DNA from: Athripsodes cinereus
Lineage: Eukaryota > Arthropoda > Insecta > Trichoptera > Leptoceridae
Length of the DNA stretch: 64,000 nt
Direction of reading: 5' to 3'
Assembly (NCBI GenBank): GCA_947579605.1
Contig: OX388309.1
Coordinates: forward strand, 16,314,713-16,378,712
This document shows, piece by piece, positions 23,545 to 34,701 of this stretch (position 1 is its first letter; every line of letters begins with the position of its first letter). The position numbers were made by a program, and so were the translations under genes. Below the pieces are notes generated by a model that made no database searches, was not told where the DNA came from, and saw nothing but the letters and a program-made list of their open reading frames with translations.

Positions 23545-24225
23545 CGTTGCGTGATAGAGTGAGGAATGAGGATATTAAAAGAATGAGTGGAGTGGATGCA
23601 AGAGGAGTGTTGTGGATAAAATGCGTGTAAATAAATTGAGATGTGATATGATTTTTTAGATTATTATGTACTAATTGTTATTTTTTGAGCTTTTTATTTG
23701 CTACCGCGGTTTCGGTGGAGCGTCCACCATTAACGAGCGTTAATCTAAAACTCGTCCACCATTAAAGATTAACGCTCGTTAATGGTGGACGCTCCACCGA
23801 AACCGCGGTAGCAAATAAAAAGCTCAAAAAATAACAATAAGTACATAATAATCTAAAAAATCATATCATGTCTAGAAATTGTTATATTGTGAATGCCGAA
23901 AACATAAGCAAAGTAAATTGAGATGGTTTGGTCATGCGGAACAAATGGAAAGGAAAAAATGACAAAGAGGATATACTTGGCTGAAAGGAGGGGTGTGAGG
24001 AAGCGCGGGCGTCCGAGAACTACATGGTTTGAACATGTAGATCAAATTCTCAAGGACGGCCGTGTTTTGAGTAAAAGAAACCGACGTGCGTGCATGAGAA
24101 ATTGTATGACTGTGGAGGAAGCGAAAGAAGTATGTAAGGACAGATCTAATTGGCGTTCCGTTCTCTCTGCCTACCCCACTTTGGATACGGCGTGAGGGAA
24201 TAGATAGATAGATAGATAAAGAAAT
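23545..24225 (+). pseudogene. LINE-A 3' fragment interrupted by a long inverted repeat
   Basis: The copy starts near the RVRNEDIKRMSG motif (23553 onward) and breaks off at KLRW (23643). It resumes at 23914 with KLRWFGHAEQM and runs to the conserved end SAYPTLDTA and the stop in GGCGTGAGGG (24189-24198), then a TAGA-repeat tail. The gap is filled by the hairpin element at 23644-23913. The 3' part is open from 23923 to 24195. It resembles the 34702 subfamily more than the 50834 subfamily. It is truncated and broken. Confidence 0.85.
23644..23913. mobile_element. Foldback insertion: 103-bp inverted arms, 19-base spacer
   Basis: The left arm 23644-23746 and right arm 23766-23868 are near-perfect inverted copies (one mismatch seen). 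A 19-base spacer repeats part of the arm (CGTCCACCATTAA). It sits inside LINE-A, and the host sequence TAAATTGAGATG is present on both sides (23632-23643 and 23914-23925). This is consistent with a 12-bp target duplication of a 270-bp insertion. The 45 bases from 23869 to 23913 are not part of the arms. Transcribed RNA would fold into a long double-stranded hairpin. Confidence 0.85.
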
Positions 24226-24469
24226 TAGAAAAAAATGTATTCCATTATTGTCTTAATATAAAATATTGCGGTTTGGCATGGTTTCATTGTCAAATACATT
24301 ATGTCATTGTCAATCACCTGTAGAATTTAAAAGTTTATTCAACATTGTTTAATTATGTAACTCCTTCTTTTTAAAATGAAAGTATATATATTAAAATGAA
24401 AGTATTTTTTTGGTGTTTATATGTTTTGTTGTATTTATGTGTATTTGTATGTGTTTATGTATTTTTGAT

Positions 24470-24646
24470 ATGTATTATGTATAGACACTGCTTCCCACTC
24501 CTACACAAGTGTTAGTGCACTTTCTGGAGGGGCAAAAACGTATTTTTGTTCTCAAGAGAATGCAAAAAAATATGTATAGTATATAAGAAACAATTAATGT
24601 AAATGTATTCTGTTAAATAAAATTATTATAAAAAAAAAAAAAATAT
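24470..24646 (+). repeat. Retroposon 3' end with poly-A
   Basis: The sequence GTTAAATAAAATTATTATAAA runs into 14 A's at 24632-24645. An AATAAA signal sits about 20 bases before the A run. The body (24480-24600) has no family match in this window. Confidence 0.5.
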
Positions 24647-24734
24647 CTTAGTCAAACTCAGAGCAGAACAAAACCTAGGTAACAGATATATAAGTTCTTA
24701 GTAAAACTCTACAAATTATTGTTTCCTTTACAAC

Positions 24735-25131
24735 ATGGGTGGCCAACCTTTTCAGCAGCCAGGCCAAATTTCAGAATGAGATTCCCTACCGGGCCGCACA
24801 ACAATATACTCCATATATGGAACATTTGATAATTTTACTTCACCTTAAAATTTCTACCCCCCGTCACCAAATTTTCAAAATGGTAAAAGAATTTTAAATG
24901 TTTCAAAACTCCTCGGTTTTCTTTAAGAATATTTTCTCAAAATAGGTACCTCTTTTAAAAAAGTAACGGGTACTTATGTCGACTATTTTTTTTTATTTAT
25001 ATCATATATAATACACATTAAATACAATTATAAAGTCGCGTCAAAGAACTATTAATAAAATATTACTAATAAAAGTGTGCATATGCTTCGCGGGCTGCAC
25101 GTAGACACCCAACGGGCCGCATGTAGCCCGC
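24735..25131. mobile_element. hAT-like non-autonomous element, decayed
   Basis: The start, CATGGGTGGCCAACCTTTTC, followed later by GGGCCGCACAA and at the far end GGGCCGCATGTAGCCCGCG, is the pattern of hAT MITEs with GGTGGCCAACC-type ends (family knowledge). The matching right terminal repeat is not visible, so the copy is truncated or eroded. Confidence 0.5.
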
Positions 25132-27314
25132 GTATATATACTGTATATATTTTTCTTCATTTTCGGTTCACGAGTACATAATACAAAGTATGCATAGGTA
25201 CATATTATCTTGTTTCAAGATAAAGCAATATTGAGGTTACTTTGTGAACAAATTGAGACACATCTTTTATATATTTGTTCAAGTGTCTTATTGTATATTA
25301 TTGATATACTAGAACAAAAGAGATCTTTTGTATCTTTATGATTCCTTGATACTTATATTATGACATCTGACATATTTCACCCCTTATTACTTCTCATAAT
25401 ACATAAAAGTGACGGGGAATGTCAAGTCTTGCGCACACTAAACATCCTTTTGTCTGATATTTATTTGCTAGTTAATTTGATTCAACCTAAACCTTTGTCG
25501 TCCAATAACAAAATTACCTATAAATATTAATTATGAAAAAAGGCAAAACAGTTACAAAACGTAGAAATGTGTGTAAATATCGATAAAATTTCCAAGCACA
25601 TTAGTTTCATATGTATTTGTATATAACATTCGTTTATGATTTTCAATTTGTAATACGTTAAATAGAAATTAATTAAGAGAGAATGAGTTTTATACGTTAA
25701 TGTGCACATTATGTGTTGAACAGGAAATGTAGGCATCAAAATACAATATTATACGATTATGTACCATCTACTAAATTCTAATAAAGCAACCATAAGCAAC
25801 ATGCAAATAGTCAGTCCTTTCAACCTAAGTACATTTCCATTTTCCTTTTATACTCGAACTCGTAAAATACAGTTGTATATACATACAAATAGTTTATTTA
25901 AATAGTAATACCTACACATAATATTCTTCTCCAATTCTATCTTTTGTAAGAAGTTTCTTGTAAGTGCAGTTTTATTCAATAATAATAAGTAGTAAGTACT
26001 AAGCTACAAATATTTCCATTGTAATGTTAAATGTATTCATTCTTATTCAATCGTTGTTTCCTTTACCATTGTTTAAAATACCTATAGGTCTGATTGGAAT
26101 AAATCTGAAACAATTGTTATTTCATTTTATTAAATTTATTGAATCAAACAAACACCAACAGGTACATCAAACACATTCATGCTAAAACAACAAAAACAAA
26201 ATTAGAAATAAATATACTGCAAAATAATTATGTTCAGGATCTCAGACAGTGTTATGTTAATATTGTATTTTTGTTATTTTACGATACATGTTTAATGTTT
26301 ATATATTTTCACGTAGTATTTATCCGATTACTACTAGAATTAATAATAAGCTAGCTCTTTATAAAACATCAACTCGGATTATATTTTAAAAATGTATTGA
26401 AAATATGTTCAAAGTGTTCTATGAGGTGAATTAAAAAATCTAAATACCTTCAAAAGGTATTTAGCAACCTACCTACCTACTCCACCTTCTTTAGACGAGC
26501 ATATTGCTAACTGCGGATATGTTTGGAATGCATTCGTGCTTATTTCGAATTCAAATTCATTTTTGCAAATTGAATAAAAATCTCGACTAAAATTTGACTA
26601 ATTAACTTACACACAATGAGGTGTATATACATGTATATTATAGTAGATTAACTAAAATGTATAATGTTAAAAAATAATGTACTAAATATATGCACTGATA
26701 TATAATATTTTGATACTTAGATAAATACAGTCGGTTGAATGAAGGAATATTATTATTAATATATACATCATCTTGAACTGGAAGTGTTATTGGAAGAATA
26801 GATGGTGAACGGGAACGAAGCATCTGTTACATCCAACTACGCCGAGGAAACTTACCGAATTATATAATATATATAATACATACGTACTTTATACACATAC
26901 TACAATGAAATTCCCTCCGGGCAAAGTACTTTTATATCTAAAGAGTTACTGCTGCATCGACATGATTTATTTTTATCTCAAAAATGTTGCTGATATTATA
27001 AAAAATAATAACTATGTATGTATGTTTCGAATCTTTAGCTATGTTAGAATATTTACTTTTCTATAACGCACAGTAATTGGCTGGGCTGATTGTTTATGAT
27101 TTAATGATCTTGAAATATGATTGCTTAGTCAATAAATATGGTTATAAGTAGAAGCGTTTGCGCATGAATTTTTTTAAGCCTATGAGATTTCCCTGCTTCA
27201 CTTCATGGAATCGAGTGCTTTACCACAAATTTAAAATAATGAAATTGCTCCTGTTAATACGCAACGTTTATAGCATCACATTTTGAGTCTTTAATTAACA
27301 TGAGTATGCGAAAC
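25132..27314. other. AT-rich intron sequence, nothing recognised
   Basis: About 2.2 kb with only short non-coding frames and no family match. Confidence 0.5.
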
Positions 27315-27322
27315 GCTGTACC

Positions 27323-28643
27323 TAGGGGATTCGATTCCTGCCTTTTTTTCTAATCCCGAGATTTCGGGATTATCTACAGTTGATCCCGGGATTGTATTGG
27401 TAATGTAAAGTGGTAACAAAAAGTTAGTAAACCATGTCAAAATCAGCTTTTATTTATTTATCTGGCAATGAATTTAAGTTTTGAATCTGAAAAAGTCGGT
27501 TAAACAAAATTATACTTCAAACTTCTTCTTAAATAAACAAACAAGGCACTTAAGATTTGTAAAACTAACAATTTATTTATTTTAGTTTTTTAACAAAGCT
27601 TTTAGTAGCTTACTGTAAAAGGTGTATAAGGTTATATTTGGGTTTATAACAAAAACCCAGATATATCTTTTTTTTTTTAAAAAATAACTTTTTTTAGATT
27701 TTTAAATTGTATTCTTGTATTTGTATTTATTTCATAGTTTTAACCCAGAGAGTTTTAGTTTTGTGGGGCAATATAGTCTACAATGTTGTTATTATGTTTG
27801 TTTGTATATACTATTTTGGAATATTTTTTTTAAATCAACTTAGTTAGACTTATTTAGCTTAACCCATAACAAAAAAATACATACTACAGGGATCAATGTT
27901 TAAACTCGTATTTTTAAATTAAATTGACCAGAGACTTTATGAATTATTTATTTGAATTAGGTCGGTGAGTGATTTTTTGATGCTATTTTTTTTAAATATC
28001 AAATCGCTCAAGCATTATTAAGAGACTATTCCAACGCGATTTGCAGTTAAACAATAAATTAAGCTCTCTTCCATGTTCCTTTTCAATATAATTTTGAAGC
28101 ATAGTATCACTCTTCAAAGATGCTCTTTTGAAAATAAATCCACTACGAACTTTCTATATGACTTCATTAATATTCCGGTCATCGGTCAAACTCATCATTA
28201 CCGGTTTTATAGATTAATCCTGAGTCCAGTTCTTCATTATCATCATCCAAATCATCAATAAAAGGCGATAACCGTTTATGTATTAAATAAATAAAGTATC
28301 ATCATTGATAGGTTCATTTGCAGGTATTTTTCTATATAATAAATCACAAACGGCTAAGTGAATACCGTGTGCAAAACAAACTAGGTGCGTTGCATTAACA
28401 AGTTTTCCATCTATAATTTGGACCATCAGTAACTATTGCCACAATATCGTATCTAGTGAGATATCGAACTCAGAATAGCGCTCTTTTAAGATATTAACAC
28501 AAGCTTCGGCTGTCAGTGATTCATTGATGCGAATGAGTCCCAAATTCTTGACTTATTGTATGTATAATTGTATTAATCCCGAAAATCCCGGGATTTAATT
28601 TAAGAAATAAAATACGATCGGGATCCCGGGATTGAATCCCCTA
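27323..28643 (-). pseudogene. hAT transposon relic with decayed transposase and 8-bp target duplication
   Basis: The ends TAGGGGATTCGATTCC and its inverted partner (GGGATTGAATCCCCTA) are flanked by a perfect 8-bp direct repeat GCTGTACC (27315-27322 and 28644-28651), the hallmark of hAT insertion. Inner copies of ATCCCGGGATT form further inverted motifs. The minus strand around 28340-28470 translates to YDIVAIVTDG and, after a frame break, NATHLVCFAHGIHLAVCDLLY. This matches the hAT transposase region around the catalytic core (family knowledge). The frame is interrupted by stops and shifts and the element is only 1321 bp, so it is inactive and probably internally deleted. A SINE-A 3' piece lies inside at 27594. 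Confidence 0.9.
27594..27680 (+). mobile_element. SINE-A 3' fragment nested in the hAT relic
   Basis: AAGCTTTTAGTAGCTTACTG through GGTGTATAAGG and TTTGGGTTTATAACAAAAA to an AGATATATC / T-rich end. The tRNA-like 5' part is absent, so the insertion was 5'-truncated. It post-dates the hAT insertion. Confidence 0.8.
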
Positions 28644-28651
28644 GCTGTACC

Positions 28652-28975
28652 ATACATATTCGAAGTACATATATATTTTTTTTGTAAATATCACTATATT
28701 TAACAAACATGGACTAAATAAATAAAACATACAACAACAAAAAACATCTTCACAATATTATAAAAATATTGATTTAGCCTTGAAGTAAATAAGATTCATT
28801 CATCAATACGTTAATTGTGAAATACGTTTATTAAACTTTCAGTGAATTATCTACCGTAAAACCAAAATAAATGACTGAGAAAAATATAATTTAAAAAACG
28901 TACTAAGTGGACAGAAAAAAATTGTATTTAAATAATAAAACATTGAAGACTCCCTCCCATACCCGGATATCTCAG
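28652..28975. other. AT-rich intron sequence, nothing recognised
   Basis: No frame, repeat family or fold noted. Confidence 0.45.
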
Positions 28976-29175
28976 AAGTCGGGGGACTTCTATTTATCCG
29001 CTCTTCAAAGCAAAATTTTAGTCCTCACGGGCGGGCCCCATTGGGCAGCCTGAAGGGCTGGCCGGCCAATACCGCCTCGTGGGAATCTTTTATGCTACAT
29101 TTACGTCTTCGATGCCCCTCTCAGGAGGGACATCGAAGACGTAAATGACGAAGACATACCTAACTATTTAAATAA
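28976..29175 (+). repeat. GC-rich segment with a 17-bp hairpin
   Basis: The segment is much richer in GC than its surroundings (CACGGGCGGGCCCC, GGCTGGCCGGCC). It contains CATTTACGTCTTCGATG (29098-29114) inverted at 29131-29147, with CCC/GGG pairs inside. It directly precedes a CR1/L2-like 3' end, so it may be a retroelement or chimeric transcript piece. Its origin was not identified. Confidence 0.45.
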
Positions 29176-29179
29176 TAGT

Positions 29180-29308
29180 TATATACAGAGAGAGAGTTTT
29201 AAAAGAGGGCTGAAGACACACCTTTTTGTTGGGAGTTTCGGGTGATGGATACTATATACGGCGCCCTTGAGGTCATGTTATGAGTAAACGGCGCTTTACA
29301 AATTGTCC

Positions 29309-29336
<28 letters not shown>
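29180..29336 (+). pseudogene. CR1/L2-like LINE 3' stub with TA-repeat tail
   Basis: The plus strand reads ESFKRGLKTHLFVGSFG, the conserved end of the CR1/L2 ORF, then GGCGCCCTTGAGGTCATGTT. It ends in a TA dinucleotide tail at about 29311-29336. Only the last roughly 140 bases of the element remain. Confidence 0.75.
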
Positions 29337-29344
<8 letters not shown>

Positions 29345-30488
29345 TCATATTTTTATACCAACTCTAATGATAGGGATGGGGGTAGAAATTTGTAAACTCG
29401 GGTATTTTTTTACACAGCGTGAGCCTCTTACACGTTAAACATACAACAAAGAAAAATATGTGAATTAACAACTGCAGGTACAAATTTATTAAAATAAATA
29501 TTTAGATGTATTTTGTTTATTTATTTTATTTTTATTTTACAAATATTACAGGACACAAACAGTTATCACAAAATAAGTATAAATCAAACATGAAACAGTA
29601 AAGGTCCCATAGGTTACAAGACATTTATTTATCCTGTCTCCAATGATACAAGAAACAAACAATTGTTGAAGATGATGAAACATTCAATAACAGAAAAATT
29701 ATAATACCATTTCATAGTGATACATACAACTTATTCTAATGAAATAATCTTAAATTCCTATTACTACTTAAGAGTGTAAACAATCTAATTTTTCATCATG
29801 ACTATCAAAATTCTAGTTCCGCCACTGCCTACTAAATAGCTACCTAACCCTTCCTCAAATTACAAATCAAAAGCACTTTATTATTCTCACCCACATGAGT
29901 AAATACTCCATAAGGCTATATATTATTATTATTATTATTATTATATGAATACAAATGTAGGCAATATTATTAAATGTATGATACGTTCAAGATGCTTTCA
30001 ATAATAAACACAAAATACAATAGAGATTTACGTTGTATAAAAAAGTTTTTGTGTAACGTTCCTTTGTCTGTGAGAAATACAGCAATACACTAAAGAAAGT
30101 ATAAGTTTGTTGAAATTTTTCTCCTTTTTTAATATATTATCTATTTGCTGATATTTGCCAAAACATTGGCATTTGGAGAAAAACTTACAAGAAGTACCTA
30201 CAACAAAAAAGGTTATAATTAGAATTGATAATATTTTTTCGTGTTCTACTTTTCACCAACATTTGAAATGTGTAAGTGACAAGCTCGTAAAACTTTCAAG
30301 ATATTTAGCATATTACACCATTTTATTCAACAATAAGGCAAACTTTCTAATCATAAATCCATTTCAAAAATAAAAGGAAAATATTAAAATTGTTTGTTAT
30401 ATATCTCTTTCGCGAAATTTTGTGCTAATAAATAGAAGTTCTTCCAAGATTGTACTTTATCAGCCTATATCAAAAACCACAAAGAAAA
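29337..30488. other. AT-rich intron sequence, little recognised
   Basis: Contains an antisense trace of the CTCACGC / TTACACG tail seen at 8278 (about 29415-29440) and an ATT run at 29922-29944. No gene. Confidence 0.45.
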
Positions 30489-30640
30489 ATAATAATAATA
30501 ACACTTTATTGATCCAAAAAAAAAATACCATGAGCAATCAACGAGCTGATTGCCTGGAGACAATATTTACCAGCTTACCAAATGATAAAAGAAAAACCTA
30601 TAATTCCAATTATTACACCTGTCTAAGTAACACCTTACTA
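30489..30640 (-). pseudogene. LINE-D 3' end (untranslated tail)
   Basis: On the minus strand there is a hairpin-like TTGTCTCCAGGCAATCAGCTCG, then TTGCTCATGG, a T run, GGATCAATAAAGTGTT and ATT repeats. The same order with near-identical words is at 58725-58817. This is the 3' UTR of a non-LTR retrotransposon with an AATAAA signal; no coding part is present. The clade is unproven (Jockey- or R1-like by general look). Confidence 0.75.
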
Positions 30641-30825
30641 CCAAATAGATAATATAAGCCTCGTTGAAACTCTCTACATGACTATAATTAAATGTGATAA
30701 TATAAATGCATTTTAATCATTTTAAGTAAATGCCAAATTTGAATATTTTATATGTAGGTTTATTAAGTGTACACATCATAGAAAAAATCACTCTCATTTA
30801 GCAAGGTCTGCAGGGCAGGTCTCCT

Positions 30826-31012
30826 GACATAATCTAAACACGATCTTATTCTAGTATTGATCTTATTCGTACGACGCGCGAAGGGACTTTGATCAAAAAT
30901 ACCGTACTACCGCTACAGCGAGATTGGTATGCACTTATTTTGGACTAATAATCACTTCGCGCGTCGTATGATTAAGATTAAAATCGCATTTAGATTTTGT
31001 CAGGAGTAACCC
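30826..31012. mobile_element. Foldback MITE, copy 2
   Basis: Same family as 32839: the left end has TCCTGACATAATCTAAACAC, the right end TTTAGATTTTGTCAGGAGTA. The internal CGACGCGCGAAG and CTTCGCGCGTCG pair, and ACCGCTACAGCGAG lies between. It is more diverged than the other copies. Confidence 0.8.
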
Positions 31013-31081
31013 TACATTTCACTTTAGATATTTCTTGTTATTCCTGTTCAGTTAAATATATTATTGTATTTATGAGTAGGT

Positions 31082-31086
31082 ACACG

Positions 31087-31132
<46 letters not shown>
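31082..31132. repeat. TA microsatellite
   Basis: About 50 bases of nearly pure TA repeats. Confidence 0.95.
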
Positions 31133-31133
<1 letters not shown>

Positions 31134-31611
31134 ATTTTATTTGACGTGAATATGTTTATAACTAGTTTTATAATCGTTTTTTTAATAGTTATACTTGACG
31201 TAATTATTAATGGTTTTATAAGTAAGTATATTATGATACCACCATAAGTGACACCTTCACATAATTTGTCTAGTCATTTTGTTTTGTTCCAGAAAATGCC
31301 AACGTAACAGTGAATGAAATAAATTTCTAAATAATTTCTTGTATTTCACACAGAACACCCATTCTACGAACAACAAATTAATCAAAGATCTAATACTGTT
31401 TTCCTCTTTTCATTCTACTTGCTGTCATATAATATGCAATAGTTTAAATTATATTTGAACATGTAAGGTTTTACTTTCCAATTTGTAATACAATACGCTT
31501 ATACATAATTATATCGATGATTTTTTTTAATAGTTTACTACTAAGTAATTACATCGATCATTGCATGTGCAATAGATATTATATAATTTAAAAAAAGAGT
31601 TACAATAAATA

Positions 31612-31905
31612 ATAGATCTGTCGCACAGTATCACAGAGACTATTATAGAACTATAGATCTGTCGCGCAGTAACACAGAGACCATAGAACTATAGATCTGC
31701 ACACAGTAACACAGAGACTATAAAACTATAGATCTGTCGCTCAGTATCACAGAGACTATTAGGTATAGAACTATAGATCTGTCGCGCAGTAACACAGAGA
31801 CCATAGAACTATAGATCTGCACACAGTAACACAGAGACTATAAAACTATAGATCTGTCGCTCAGTATCACAGACACCATAGAATATAGATCTGTTGCACA
31901 GTATC
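31612..31905. repeat. Tandem repeat of about 40 bp with a 120-bp higher-order unit
   Basis: Subunits starting ATAGATCTG occur at 31612, 31653, 31691, 31728, 31773, 31811, 31848 and 31885. The spacings 38-37-45 repeat, so three subunit types (GTCGCGCAGTAAC, GCACACAGTAAC, GTCGCTCAGTATC) form a 120-bp block present twice, with partial copies at both ends. Confidence 0.93.
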
Positions 31906-32838
31906 ATTTGTGATATTCTCATGCAAAATCCTTCTAATCGTTTCAAATAAAAATATAGATGAGATATTTATTTTTCATAAGTGTAGTTAATGATACCGGA
32001 TACATTTGCAATTATTCCAAATTTTAAATTAATCTTAAAAAAAATCACTTGTATTACCTACTTACTAAAAGATGCCGGGTTTACAAACTACGTAATTACG
32101 AGTATTAGCTATCGAGAACTTGTATGACGAACTCATGTATAGAATTATTTTCAGTGAAAATGAATCACATATGTATGAGTAGGTATATGTATACAAGAGA
32201 GGTGACATAATTAATTTCATAATGAAATTTATGTTACACGTGGGAGCATTCATACAAAAAGTATAGGTTGGTTTATTCAAGTTCTCAATAGAGAATGGAA
32301 TATACAAAAGAATCATGTATAAATATACATATTGCAAATGATTATTTTTTTAATAAGGACTAATTAAGGAGTAGATTGATTCAACTATTATTATCCTCAA
32401 TTTTACTCTCTATGTATACATTTTTTACATTGCATGAGCATTTTTAACAATTCATCTTATTTTATTTCTTTTAATTATAATCTTAATCATGGTTTAGTTT
32501 AAGTTCATTTTTAATGCTCAGTTGTTAATTTATTTAAATAAATTTTCTGTCTATTACTATTTTTATTAATAATTGGTTAAATGTGGTATGTACCTATGCA
32601 TATTAGTTACTATTTTTTGCAGTCACGGTTGATTTTATAATTATAATTTTTATTTCAAATATTTTTTTATTTGTTCGATTTCCAGTGATGGTTGTCAACC
32701 AAGAACACTTCTTTCTTCATTTATAAACATTCCGATGATCTATGCAATCATCTTTCACAATACACTATTTTGACAACAACGGCATCAGTGCGTTAGGAAG
32801 GTTGTATTAAAGTGACATACTAGGCGAAAAATAGCTCT
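31906..32838. other. AT-rich intron sequence, nothing recognised
   Basis: No supported gene or repeat family. Confidence 0.5.
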
Positions 32839-33051
32839 GCAGGGCTACTCTTGACAAAACTAAACACGATCTTAATCTAGTCTTGATCTTGATCATACGA
32901 CGCACGAAGTGACTATTGGCCAAAAAACACGCAAACAGATCGCGCGTTAGCGGTAGCGCGGTGTCTTTGACCATAGTCCCTTCGTGCGTCGTATGATCAA
33001 GATCAAGACTAGATTAAGATCGTGTTTAGTTTTGTCAAGAGTAACCCTGCT
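32839..33051. mobile_element. Foldback MITE, copy 3 (best preserved)
   Basis: 213 bp. The first 78 bases (GCAGGGCTACTCTTGACAAA onward) and the last 78 (ending GTCAAGAGTAACCCTGC) are inverted copies with about two mismatches. The short middle contains GCGCGTTAGCGGTAGCGCGG. No clear target duplication could be fixed, so the superfamily remains open. Confidence 0.9.
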
Positions 33052-33258
33052 GAATATAGATGACTTGTTTCTACCCTGTGCTTCTGCGTGGCACATTAAA
33101 TTGCAAACATAAAAAGTAAAGATATACATAATAGATATATTATAATACACTGAGTATGATATGAAATATCATCAGGATGTTCTTACATAAAACTCAATTC
33201 TTTAAAATCAAAGCCATTGGCGAAAACACTAACAAGTCAAAACAAAACTTTTACCAAA

Positions 33259-33354
33259 CCAACTCCCCTTAAACAAGCTTTCAGCTTTCTGTGAAAGGTG
33301 AAATAAGGTTGGATTTGGGTTTATAATAAAACTCAGATACATTTAAAAAAAAAA
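33259..33354 (+). mobile_element. SINE-A 3' fragment
   Basis: AACTCCCCTTAAACAAGCTT through CTGTGAAAGGTG and TTTGGGTTTATAATAAAACTC to an A run. The tRNA-like head is missing. Confidence 0.8.
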
Positions 33355-34690
33355 ATTCAAAATTTAATGATCAATTTATATTTTGAATGTAAACAAACAA
33401 ACTGTTTTAAGTTTTAGGTACTGTATAATACAATTATATTTTTTAATGCAGTAAAAGCAAAAACAGATTGTTTATTTACATAAATTAATATGGAATTTTA
33501 CAAAATGAATGTCAACTCAATCAACAGATTAATTCAGGTTTCCATTAAGCCCCAATACATTCAAACTGACAAGTGACGTTTATTGTAAAGATTACATAAA
33601 AGTTTATTTTATTTGTCACATACACAATCTTCGAATACTTTATATACAATTAAAAACATTTAATACGTGACTTAACCGCAAATGTGTACATGGCTTATCT
33701 TTATTTAAAATTCAGAGTTTGAAGAACATTGTGTGTTAAATAGGTCACTTATTATTTCAGGATTATACTAGTCGGTAGGGATGTACAAAATGTTATTAAA
33801 GCTAATTATAATGGAGAAGTTACAAGTATGTACTTTAGAAATGGAGAGGTGCTTTTGATGAAATAAGAGGGAAAAATTACTGCAACATAAATTTGTTTTG
33901 CGGTGATAAATAAGCCTACCACATATTTTCGATGTATAAGAAACTCAGAAAACATTTTTTTTTCGCTAATATTTTGGTACGATTACATGTTAATCTGTTT
34001 ATTTATACACTCGCTATATATTAAGGAAACCAATTTCATGATAATCAGAAGCAATTGTGTATAATCTTATACGTACATTCACGATTTAACAGAAATAAAA
34101 TAAAACTCACGAGTCATGATGGGGAACGGTAGAGCACCTGATTAAAACTAAAAGATGAAGAATAATGTGATAAATTGACAGAAAAAGTGATATTTGTTTT
34201 GTAAGTAACCTGCTTGCTAAAACTTACCTTAAACGGTTCAGAAGAAACTTAATTAATTTCAAGACTTTTACGATAAATAGCGATAAATTCAAATCAAGTG
34301 AAGCCGGGTAAGGATGGCTAGTTTTATGATATGAACGTCATAAAAAAAGTATTTATTTATTAACGAAGATTTTCATAAATAATCATTCTGCCTCTGCTTT
34401 CTGCATGTGTACTTTTTCTCAGTATCGTATGCCATTTACTCCTATCAAGTTAAAAATATGTAAGTACAAATAAAAAAGGGAAATGCGAAATGATGTTTAC
34501 AAGTTGATGGAATTTCAAAAAACAAGAATTATTTTTATAGATTGTAAAAGATTTTACTTGATACAGTTTACTTACGAGTAAGCATCAGGTAATTTCACCA
34601 CATATTTTTTTATGGCATGGTGTGTAGATGTGTACCTATGCGTTGTTATATTATTTTAATACAATGACTCCAACATTTTTATTACATTAG
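33355..34690. other. AT-rich intron sequence, nothing recognised
   Basis: About 1.3 kb without supported features. Confidence 0.5.
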
Positions 34691-34701
34691 GTAAATTATT
34701 C

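Noticed and set aside
23644..23913. microRNA precursor
   Set aside because: The duplex is far longer and more perfect than a miRNA hairpin. It fits a foldback element or hairpin-siRNA source better.
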